From NCBI GenBank assembly GCA_002413145.1, contig DHWK01000122.1:1-15172 (forward strand): a stretch of 15,172 nucleotides of DNA. Direction: 5' to 3'. Origin of the DNA: a bacterium UBP12_UBA5184 (lineage in GTDB: Bacteria > Vulcanimicrobiota > Vulcanimicrobiia > Vulcanimicrobiales > Vulcanimicrobiaceae). Shown here one piece after another: positions 1 to 6,423 of this stretch. The position numbers and the translations under genes are program-made. The number at the start of each line of letters is the position of its first letter. Within the stretch, counting starts at the first letter, position 1. The notes below the pieces were generated by a model, which was given only the letters and a program-made list of their open reading frames with translations, did no database searches and was not told the origin of the DNA.

Positions 1-592
1 GGCGACGGACTTGCGCTTGGACGATCTCGACCGGGTAAAAAACGGGGCTCGTCACCCATGCGAGAAACGTCACCAGTTCGTAAACGTGGGGGATGTCGCG
101 GAAAAATACGTAGGCCGTACTGACCAGGAAAGCCACCCCGACGCTCAAGAGGACCAGGCCCAAGAGCGGAAACGGCAGCAGCAGCAGACGTAACCACTGG
201 TGCGTGACCAGCACCGTCACGATTGCGAAAATCGGCAGGGTGCCGACGGCCAACTGCACGCTGTAGGCGGCGACCGTTGAGAGCGGGAAGAGCGCCATCG
301 GAAGGCGGATCTTGTTGACGAGGCCGCTATTGAGTACGACGCTCGGTAACGCTTGCCCGGTAGATGCGGCGAAGAAGCCGATGACGCTCAGTCCGATGAA
401 CACGACGAGCGCATAATGCACGAGCGAGCCTTTTTAATAGTCTTTGAACTTGGCCCCGAAGATCGCGCTATAGACGACGGTCATCAAGATCGGATTGAGT
501 AACGACCAGTAGACGCCGAGCAGCGATCCACGATAACGCGCTTTCAGCGTGCGGTCGGCTAGGACGACGAGCAAGTCCCAAAAGCGCCCCAT
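1..592 (-). pseudogene. ABC-2 type polysaccharide export permease (Wzm-like), interrupted by an in-frame TAA and cut by the window edge
   Basis: This is the membrane subunit of an ABC exporter that moves undecaprenyl-linked polysaccharide across the inner membrane with a separate ATPase. The ATG at 592-590 has a GGAAAGG Shine-Dalgarno-like stretch about 8 nt upstream. The first 52 codons give a typical N-terminus, including LKARYRGSLLGVYWSLLNP and FGAKFKDY. Codon 53 is TAA (436-434). The same frame then continues open to position 1 with several hydrophobic segments and the family-like stretches VLNSGLVNKIRLPMALFPL, FFRDIPHVYELV and TSPVFYPVEIV. There is no frame change, so a single substitution (for example a Tyr codon to TAA) explains the break. 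About 197 codons are visible; families of this type run about 260-280 residues, so the C-terminal part lies outside. A GTG at 421-419, preceded by AAAAAGG at a 7-nt gap, could allow reinitiation. Family assignment is firm; whether the gene is dead, split, or a sequencing error is open. Confidence 0.8.
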
Positions 593-684
593 TTTACAGG
601 CCTTTCCGCTGAACAGCCACGCCTCCTTGCCGACATCGATCGCGTAACGAGGGCGCCTTTCGCGAAGCGACGAACCTACGGCGA
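593..684. promoter_or_regulatory. Divergent intergenic region between the export permease and the lipoprotein
   Basis: This 92-bp gap separates two genes that point away from each other, so promoters for both must lie here or inside the gene ends. The only signal I can support is the GGAAAGG ribosome-binding stretch of the permease, on the minus strand at about 601-607. I found no convincing -35/-10 pair or inverted repeat. Confidence 0.3.
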
Positions 685-1638
685 ATGTCTTTACGTCACG
701 TCATGACGTTTTTGCTCGCAATCGTGGTGGCCGGTTGCAATCTCGGCTCGCAAGACCAATCTTCGAGTTCGAGCGCCGGAACTGCGGCCGGCTCCGCGCC
801 GCCCACAGCGAGCGCGCCGGCAGCCGATGCGAAGAACGGCGACATCGTCGCCCCAAGCACCGCGGTGACGCTGGGCCGCGGATGGTACCCCTACGAGACG
901 TATCGCGGACAGCATTTTCGTTGGGTCTCCAACGACGCGCAATTCGTCGTCCGCGAACCAACCGCTACGCCCGTCCATCTCGCGTTCGACGTCGAGCCGG
1001 GGCCGGGCTTAGCGGCCGGCGTGACGATGTTCACGCTACTCGTCAACGCACGCGATGGCAGTACCCTCGCGCGCATCTCCGTCAAAGGAAGGCAGAACGC
1101 GATCGTCAGTTTACCGGTGCAGCCCGGCAAGGACTCGTCCTTCAGCTTGCACGTCGCCGGTGGCGGGCGGCACGTTGCGAAGGATCCGCGGGTTCTCAAC
1201 TTTCGCGTTTTTCGAATCGCGACGGCCAAGGGCAACCAGGTCGCTCCGGGCGGCGCCGACATCGTCTCCGACCCCGACGTCGCGCTCGGCAAGAATTGGT
1301 ATCCCCTCGAGCACTTCGGCGGCGAAACGTTCCGCTGGGTCGACAACGACGCCCAGGTCGTCGTGACGTCGCAAAGCGCTCGGACGCGCCGCCTCAAGAT
1401 CGTCGCCGCGGCCGGTCCGAGCATCGTCTCGCCGGCGAATTTCAGCCTTCAACTGCGCGACAAAGACGGCCGCCCGATCCAGATCGGAAAAATCAAGGCC
1501 CGCGGCACCGTCTATCTCGAGTTACCGCTGGCGGTCGGATCGAACACCTTCGCGCTCCACGCCGACAGCACCGGACGCAAAGCGCCGAACGACCCCCGCG
1601 TCCTCGATTTCCGCGTGTTCGCGCTCAGCGTCCAATAG
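685..1638 (+). CDS. Putative lipoprotein with two tandem WY...FRW-type beta-rich domains
   Basis: A 317-residue predicted secreted lipoprotein of unknown function. Residues 1-18 form a short signal peptide ending in lipobox V-A-G-C, with Cys18 as the lipidation site. A low-complexity linker rich in Ser, Ala and Pro follows (about 25-50). The rest is two copies of one domain, residues 53-178 and 192-314. Each opens with DIV, then an LG..WYP motif (residues 63-69 and 201-207), then FRWV-NDAQ-VV (78-89 and 216-227), and closes with KDPRVLNFRVF or NDPRVLDFRVF. The alternating hydrophobic pattern suggests beta-sandwich folds. The glycosyltransferase encoded next door (1648-2913) has a C-terminal domain of the same layout, so a carbohydrate-binding or structural role in the polysaccharide locus is a reasonable inference. 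ATG 685 is preferred because it gives the positively charged n-region; Met7 (703) is possible. It converges with the glycosyltransferase gene, leaving a 9-nt gap. No clear Shine-Dalgarno is visible. Confidence 0.85.
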   Translation: MSLRHVMTFLLAIVVAGCNLGSQDQSSSSSAGTAAGSAPPTASAPAADAKNGDIVAPSTAVTLGRGWYPYETYRGQHFRWVSNDAQFVVREPTATPVHLAFDVEPGPGLAAGVTMFTLLVNARDGSTLARISVKGRQNAIVSLPVQPGKDSSFSLHVAGGGRHVAKDPRVLNFRVFRIATAKGNQVAPGGADIVSDPDVALGKNWYPLEHFGGETFRWVDNDAQVVVTSQSARTRRLKIVAAAGPSIVSPANFSLQLRDKDGRPIQIGKIKARGTVYLELPLAVGSNTFALHADSTGRKAPNDPRVLDFRVFALSVQ

Positions 1639-1647
1639 GCGAACGGT

Positions 1648-2913
1648 TCACGCGGCCGCAGACCCGACGACCTTACGCGAGCTGTACGTGATTCCGCGCA
1701 AGAGGTAGCAGAGGCGCCGCCTGTCGTGTCCGTCGCTCGTCGCCGGCGGACGAAACGAGCGCGCTGCCACAAGCGTGAACTCGAGCGTTCGACTCCAGTA
1801 GCGCTCGGGTAGGCGGATCGGGATCGTAAAGTCGCCGGAGCCAAACGTTTCGCCGGCGACGATTTCTCCGTCGATGACGAGCGCGATTCTCTGGCGCGAA
1901 AACACCCCGTCGGGCAAGGTCACCGCGAGTTCCAAGAAGCGCCCCTCGCAAGGCGGCATCATATAGCGGACGCGCTTACCGGCCCAGCCGTCGGCGTACC
2001 AGCCTTGCGCTTCGCGTACCGTATAGTGAATCAGTTTGCCGCAAAGCCGCGCCACGAGCGACTGCAGTTTTGCTCCGATGCGAGCCAACGGCCGCGGCGT
2101 CGCCCTGGCGATCGCCGCCGTCCAGATGCGCTGATACGTCTCGAGCCCGTAAACGAAGTAACCCGGCGGGAAGCGTCGGCCGCTGTGGCGTCGCATGATC
2201 GCGGCCAACTCGCTAAAGCGAGCGGCGCCGCCGGTCGCGGTCTTCGCCTCGCCGTATTCGCGAATCGAGCCCATATAGTATGGGAGGTAACGCAATATGA
2301 AACGCTTGCCGACACGCATCAATATTTCCCAATCCATGCCGTAATGCAGGCTAGTGTCGATCAATCCGACCTCATCGAAGGCGCTGCGCCGAAAAAACGT
2401 GGTCTGTTGGAGAATGTAATCCGACATATGGACGAGTTTCCAGAGATTGAATGGTTCGGTCACCGAGAAACGCTGCTTGATTTTTCCGTCGACGTCGATC
2501 TGATAGCCCTCGCCGTAGACCGCCCCGAGTTCGGGCTCGCGCGAGAAGGCTTCGACCGCGCGCTCGACGGCACCGGGAAGAAAGACGTCGTCGGAGTTCA
2601 ACCAGGCGACGATCTCGCCGCGCGCCAGCCGAAAGCCCTTGTTGATCGCATCCGACTGTCCCAGATCTTTTTCGGAGATGAACGTCAACCGATCGCCATA
2701 TTCGGCACAAACGGCGGCCGTCTCGTCCAAAGACAGACCGTCTACGACGATGTACTCGATATTCGGGTAACTTTGCCGGAGCACGCTCTCGATGGTCGCG
2801 CGAATGAACCGGCCTTGATTGTACGAGGGCGTGACGACCGTGACGAGCGGGAGATCCGGCCGTCGCAGGATCGCCGCCGGCTGCGGCTTAGGCGCGATTT
2901 GCCGCGAAGCCAC
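1648..2913 (-). CDS. Family 2 glycosyltransferase with C-terminal beta-rich accessory domain
   Basis: A 421-residue predicted GT-A fold transferase that would move a sugar from a nucleotide-sugar donor to the growing glycan at the cytoplasmic membrane. Residues 22-60 carry the GT2 opening (VTVVTPSYNQG, then IEYIVVDGLSLDET). The DXD-type metal/nucleotide site is LNSDD at 105-109, and a YGMDWEIL segment at 191-198 lies in the acceptor region. The catalytic part ends near residue 260. Residues 303-411 form a separate domain beginning GWY, then KRVRY, with a dG..i turn and a DRRRL segment near the end, resembling each domain of the nearby lipoprotein. The start is GTG at 2913, overlapping the end of the upstream transferase gene by 26 bp, which suggests translational coupling; no later in-frame ATG/GTG/TTG precedes the catalytic motif. 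It is the last gene of the minus-strand operon and a clear paralogue of its upstream neighbour. Donor and linkage cannot be predicted. Confidence 0.9.
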   Translation of the reverse strand: MASRQIAPKPQPAAILRRPDLPLVTVVTPSYNQGRFIRATIESVLRQSYPNIEYIVVDGLSLDETAAVCAEYGDRLTFISEKDLGQSDAINKGFRLARGEIVAWLNSDDVFLPGAVERAVEAFSREPELGAVYGEGYQIDVDGKIKQRFSVTEPFNLWKLVHMSDYILQQTTFFRRSAFDEVGLIDTSLHYGMDWEILMRVGKRFILRYLPYYMGSIREYGEAKTATGGAARFSELAAIMRRHSGRRFPPGYFVYGLETYQRIWTAAIARATPRPLARIGAKLQSLVARLCGKLIHYTVREAQGWYADGWAGKRVRYMMPPCEGRFLELAVTLPDGVFSRQRIALVIDGEIVAGETFGSGDFTIPIRLPERYWSRTLEFTLVAARSFRPPATSDGHDRRRLCYLLRGITYSSRKVVGSAAA

Positions 2914-3751
2914 GATGCGACAACCAATCGCGCACGAAGCGCAGCGGACGGAGGGGATTGCGAACCAGCCCTAGCGCGAGACTGAGCAACACTTTTGGCC
3001 GCGTCACGTGCGACGCTTCGAAATATTGGTCTTTGCGATCCAGCAAGAAGCTGGTGTAACCGTACACCCATTCAAAAGGAACGTAGCCATAACGACGCCG
3101 CAGGAGTCCCATCGTCTCTTCATACGCTTCGCGCCGGAAGCCAAGGGTCTTGTTGGTCGAGTGCATGCGCGAACGGGCCAGGCGTTTGCGCAAAAAAGCG
3201 AAGCGCGTCGAGCGGCTCAGGCGGATCCACAGGTCGTAATCCAGAGCGTAGTGCAGCCTCGGATCGACGCCCCCCGCCGCGGCGAAGGCCGCGCGGCGCA
3301 CGAAGGCCGCCGGCTGGCAGATAAAACAGCGCCGTTCCAGCGAGCCCGCTTCGAACGGCTCGACCGGATAGGCGTCGATCACGCGTTCCTCGTCGTCGAC
3401 GTGGTCGGCTTCGCCGTAGACGACGCCGGCATCGGGACGCTCGCCGAAGGTGTTCACGACGGCCTCGACGGCGCCCGGAAGGTACAGATCGTCGGCGTTG
3501 AGCCAACCGAAGACCTCGCCGCGCGCGAGCGCGAACCCGCGGTTGATGGCATCGGCCTGACCCGCGTCCGCTCCGCGCACGATCGTGATCCGGTCGGCGA
3601 ACTGGGTCAAAATTTCGAGCGTTCCATCGGTCGAGCCGCCGTCGACCACGATGTATTCGACGTGCGGATAGCTTTGCGCCAAGACGCTCTCGACGGTTTG
3701 CGCGACGAACCGTTCGCCGTTTCGCACCGGCGTGACGATGCTGACGAGCAC
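2888..3751 (-). CDS. Family 2 glycosyltransferase
   Basis: A 287-residue single-domain GT2 transferase. It opens directly with the first Rossmann-like strand (LVSIVTPVRNGERF, residues 2-15), followed by IEYIVVDGGSTDGT-like sequence at 32-44, the DXD-type motif LNADD at 84-88, and a YALDYDLWIRL segment at 168-178. The frame stays open upstream to 3982, but that stretch lies on top of the coiled-coil gene, whose heptad pattern is clearly the real coding frame. I therefore start at GTG 3751, 4 nt after the coiled-coil stop codon; no strong Shine-Dalgarno is visible, which fits translational coupling. It closely matches the downstream transferase: GQADAINRGFALARGEV here and GQSDAINKGFRLARGEI there, both followed by a W-L-N-x-D-D core and LPGAVE. 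That indicates tandem duplication and divergence. It lacks the C-terminal accessory domain of that paralogue. Donor and acceptor are unknown. Confidence 0.88.
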   Translation of the reverse strand: MLVSIVTPVRNGERFVAQTVESVLAQSYPHVEYIVVDGGSTDGTLEILTQFADRITIVRGADAGQADAINRGFALARGEVFGWLNADDLYLPGAVEAVVNTFGERPDAGVVYGEADHVDDEERVIDAYPVEPFEAGSLERRCFICQPAAFVRRAAFAAAGGVDPRLHYALDYDLWIRLSRSTRFAFLRKRLARSRMHSTNKTLGFRREAYEETMGLLRRRYGYVPFEWVYGYTSFLLDRKDQYFEASHVTRPKVLLSLALGLVRNPLRPLRFVRDWLSHRGFAANRA

Positions 3752-3755
3752 GTTC

Positions 3756-4232
3756 TTAGATTTCGCCGGAGCGTAGGCGAGCGATCTCGCGATCCTGCCG
3801 TTCGAGGACCTCGGACATCTCCGCCAGCAGCGTGGCGCGCTTTTCCGCCTCGACGCGCGTCTTCTCGAGCGCCTCATCGAGGCGCTCGAGGCCCTCCAGC
3901 CGCTCGTCCGCGGCTCGCTTGAAGATCTCGCCTTGCGCCTCGCGCTCGGCGATCGCGGTTCGGAGGATCCCGATGACGCCATCGCGTTCGCCGATCGCTA
4001 GACGGAGGAGCGCGATCTCGCCGTCACGCTCCCCGATTGCGGTCCGCAAGAGATCGATCTCTCCGCGCAGGTTCTCCGCTTCGGCCGTGAGCCCGTCGAT
4101 GAGTTCCTTGCGGCGGTCGGCCTCGTGGGTCAACTTGCGTAACGCCTCGTTGCTCAATTCCAGAAGGCGCGCTCGTTCTTGCGCGACGGCATAGAGTTCG
4201 GCGAGTTCAGAGGCGCGTCGATCTCGGATCAT
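3756..4232 (-). CDS. Coiled-coil protein with internal 14-residue repeats
   Basis: A 158-residue, highly charged, almost entirely helical protein with no recognisable catalytic domain, signal peptide or membrane segment. Heptad-like spacing of Leu/Ile with Glu/Arg runs from about residue 8 to 154, and there is essentially no proline. Residues 61-102 hold three consecutive 14-residue repeats: LLRTAIGERDGEIA, LLRLAIGERDGVIG and ILRTAIAEREAQGE. It lies in the operon 15 nt after fcl and 4 nt before the first GT2 gene, so it is co-expressed with the sugar-synthesis and transferase genes. Coiled coils act as scaffolds or chain-length rulers in some ABC-dependent O-antigen systems (WbdD of E. coli O9a); here the coil is a separate protein without the WbdD kinase/methyltransferase parts, so such a role is inference only. 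ATG 4232 is the first start after the fcl stop. Overlapping frames on both strands are open but lack this periodicity. Confidence 0.8.
   Translation of the reverse strand: MIRDRRASELAELYAVAQERARLLELSNEALRKLTHEADRRKELIDGLTAEAENLRGEIDLLRTAIGERDGEIALLRLAIGERDGVIGILRTAIAEREAQGEIFKRAADERLEGLERLDEALEKTRVEAEKRATLLAEMSEVLERQDREIARLRSGEI
3927..4052 (-). repeat. Three tandem 42-bp repeats encoding two-heptad units
   Basis: Three consecutive 42-nt units (4052-4011, 4010-3969, 3968-3927) encode residues 61-102 of the coiled-coil protein. Units one and two differ at only a few residues; the third is more diverged. The 42-nt length equals exactly two coiled-coil heptads, so gain or loss of units would keep frame and heptad register. 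Confidence 0.7.
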
Positions 4233-4247
4233 GTTGAACAGACTTGA

Positions 4248-5216
4248 CTATGCGGGGATGGCCGTCCCCTGCCGCTGCAGATACCACTCGATCGTACGCC
4301 GGAGCCCGTCGCGGAGTCCCGTTCGGGCGCGGAAGCCGAACGACCGCTCGGCCCGGCTCGTATCGAGCTTGCGGCGCGGTTGACCGTTAGGACGCGTCGC
4401 ATCCCAGACCACCTCGCCGGAGTAGCCGACCATCTCGTTGACGATCTCAACCAAAGCGCGGATCGAGATCTCCTCGCCGCTGCCGAGGTTGACCGGCTCG
4501 GCGCCGGCGTAGCGCTGGGCGGCGAGAACGAGCGCTTCGGCGCAATCCTCGACGTAGAGAAACTCGCGCGTCGGCGAACCGTCGCCCCAGCAGACCATCT
4601 GGCTCAGGCCCTTCGCCTCGATCGCCTTGCGGATCAAGGCCGGGATTACGTGCGAAGAATGGAGATCGAAGTTGTCGCGCGGACCGTAGAGATTGACCGG
4701 TAACAGATAGACCGCGTTCATCCCATACTGCTGGCGGTAGGCCTGGCATTGGACGAGCAGCGCTTTCTTGGCGATGCCGTACGGCGCGTTCGTCTCTTCA
4801 GGGTATCCGTCCCACAACGTCTCTTCGCGGAATGGAACCGGCGCAAATTTCGGATAGGCGCAAATCGTCCCGACGACGATCGTCTTTTGCACGGCGTAGC
4901 GTCGCGCGTATTCGATGAGCTGAATCCCCATCACGGCGTTCTCATAAAAGAACTGCCCGGGGTTCTCTTGATTCGCGCCAATCCCGCCGACGACCGCGGC
5001 GAGATGGAAGAGCACTTCGGGACGCGATTCGCGAAACAGCCTGTCGATCGCATCGGCGGTGGTCAGATCAAAATCGTTCTTGCGCGGCAGAATCAGGTCG
5101 GTAGCGCCGGCTTGGCGGAGATGATCGACGACGAACGAACCGAGAAAACCGCCGCTACCCGTAACGCAGATTCGTTTTCGAGCCAGGTCGAGCGTCTTCG
5201 TCTGTCCGTCCATCAT
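4248..5216 (-). CDS. fcl: GDP-L-fucose synthase
   Basis: A 322-residue short-chain dehydrogenase/reductase-type enzyme that epimerises and reduces GDP-4-keto-6-deoxy-D-mannose to GDP-L-fucose using NADPH in the cytosol. The glycine-rich nucleotide-binding motif TGSGGFLG is at 19-26. The active-site region GTICAYPKFAPVPF (116-129) and the YGIAK catalytic pair Tyr146/Lys150 are present, as is the HSSHVIPAL stretch whose His189 matches the E. coli catalytic histidine. Thr117 stands where E. coli Fcl has Ser107; I believe this is a common variant. Length is normal. ATG 5216 is followed directly by a second ATG; either start makes the gene overlap the upstream glycosyltransferase by about 60 bp, implying coupling. 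The partner enzyme GDP-mannose 4,6-dehydratase (gmd) is not in the window. Its presence implies a fucose (or derived 6-deoxyhexose) residue in the polysaccharide. Confidence 0.92.
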   Translation of the reverse strand: MMDGQTKTLDLARKRICVTGSGGFLGSFVVDHLRQAGATDLILPRKNDFDLTTADAIDRLFRESRPEVLFHLAAVVGGIGANQENPGQFFYENAVMGIQLIEYARRYAVQKTIVVGTICAYPKFAPVPFREETLWDGYPEETNAPYGIAKKALLVQCQAYRQQYGMNAVYLLPVNLYGPRDNFDLHSSHVIPALIRKAIEAKGLSQMVCWGDGSPTREFLYVEDCAEALVLAAQRYAGAEPVNLGSGEEISIRALVEIVNEMVGYSGEVVWDATRPNGQPRRKLDTSRAERSFGFRARTGLRDGLRRTIEWYLQRQGTAIPA

Positions 5217-6423
5217 AAAGATTTATCGCCCCGTTCGTTGACGGCCCCCCAGAAAGCGCATCGAAGAGGGCGCGATACGCACGTAGGACTTGTTCCCAAT
5301 TATAGGCATTCAACACGTGGTCCTGTCCTTGCCGGCCGAGGGTCTGCCGCAGGTCCCGGTCGAGCAGGTCGAGAGCGACCTCGAATTCCTCGTAAGAGTC
5401 GTACCAAACGCCGCCCTGCGCCCGCCGGCACTGGCCGACGAGCACGCTCGAGCGTGCGTTGACGACTACCGGCTTTCCGCAAGCCCACGCCTCCAATAAG
5501 ACGAGGGACAGACTCTCGAACTGTGACGGCATAAGCAGCGCGTCGCAACCAGCCAGGGCGTCCCACTTCGCCTGCTCGTCGACCTGACCGACCACGACGA
5601 TGTCGGGGTGTTTGGGCACGGCGGTATGTTCCCGGCCCACCAGGACGAGCTTTTTCGGTCCGCGACGCGCCTCCCGGTAGCGGATGAAATCCTCGAAGAG
5701 CACGTCGACGCCCTTCGCCTTTTCGATCCGTCCGAGATAGAGCAGAAAGGGTTCCTCGATTCCGAAACGCTTGCGAAAGCGTTCGGGATTGCGATCCGAC
5801 GGCGCCTCGATCCCGACGCTCACGATGTCGCCGCGGAGCGTGAGGTTCGCGAAACGCCGCCGAACGAAGTCGCGCTCCTCTTCGGTCGAAAATACGAGCG
5901 CGCGCGGCGCCGCGAAGATCCTTTCCCACATCGAAAGACGGATCGGCCACTCGTCGTGTGCGAACGGGACGAGGACGGCTTTGCGAGCGACCTGGGGGAG
6001 CCCGAAGTACGTGGTCGCGTATAAGTAGCCGAAGAACACGATTGCGTCGTACAGGCGCTCGTAATCGCGCAAGTACGCGAAGAGCTGCGACGACATCGGG
6101 CCCTGCGCCCTCATCCAATCCTCTTGACGCTCGGGAGGCGTCCCGCTGATATCGAATTCGATATCGCGCGAGAGCCGGTCGAAGGAGCGCGTGTCGCGCG
6201 GGCGATCGACCGGAAAGCGTCGCACCACAACGCCCCGGACGTAGCAATATCCTTGGGGATACTCGTTACGCCAGGTTTGATAATCGAGCGCGCAGGTCGT
6301 GAGAATCTCCACTTCGCACACCGCTCGCAAACGGCTTGCGACTTGCAAGCAGAGCGATTCCGCGCCGCCCACCACCTCCTCGCCGCAACGCTGGACGACG
6401 AACGCCACGCGCCGCGCGCTCAT
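5155..6423 (-). CDS. Family 4 (GT-B) glycosyltransferase
   Basis: A 422-residue predicted retaining GT-B glycosyltransferase. The N-terminal domain starts with VAFVVQR and the acceptor-side loop GGAES (19-23). The C-terminal donor domain has LLYLGRIEKAKGVDVL (227-242), including the conserved Arg232 and Lys237, and the E-x7-E donor-binding motif Glu303 to Glu311 (FESLSLVLLEAW). The frame is open further upstream to 6729, but that lies over the preceding glycosyltransferase; ATG 6423 overlaps the upstream TGA in an ATGA junction and begins exactly at the first beta strand. The last 25 or so residues form a polar tail encoded over the start of fcl (62-bp overlap). It is a paralogue of the first half of the upstream two-domain transferase: both share VVVRRF.VDR and YDA...F.YLY followed by GLP. 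The sugar donor cannot be told from sequence. Confidence 0.9.
   Translation of the reverse strand: MSARRVAFVVQRCGEEVVGGAESLCLQVASRLRAVCEVEILTTCALDYQTWRNEYPQGYCYVRGVVVRRFPVDRPRDTRSFDRLSRDIEFDISGTPPERQEDWMRAQGPMSSQLFAYLRDYERLYDAIVFFGYLYATTYFGLPQVARKAVLVPFAHDEWPIRLSMWERIFAAPRALVFSTEEERDFVRRRFANLTLRGDIVSVGIEAPSDRNPERFRKRFGIEEPFLLYLGRIEKAKGVDVLFEDFIRYREARRGPKKLVLVGREHTAVPKHPDIVVVGQVDEQAKWDALAGCDALLMPSQFESLSLVLLEAWACGKPVVVNARSSVLVGQCRRAQGGVWYDSYEEFEVALDLLDRDLRQTLGRQGQDHVLNAYNWEQVLRAYRALFDALSGGPSTNGAINLYDGRTDEDARPGSKTNLRYG

Noticed and set aside
2005..2985. Long plus-strand open frames opposite the GT2 genes.
   Set aside because: They are antisense shadows with Arg/Asp/Ala-rich composition and no recognisable domain, while the minus strand holds clear glycosyltransferase motifs.
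3752..3982. N-terminal extension of the 287-residue GT2 protein.
   Set aside because: The extension is a Ser/Arg-rich shadow of the coiled-coil gene, whose regular heptads mark the real frame.
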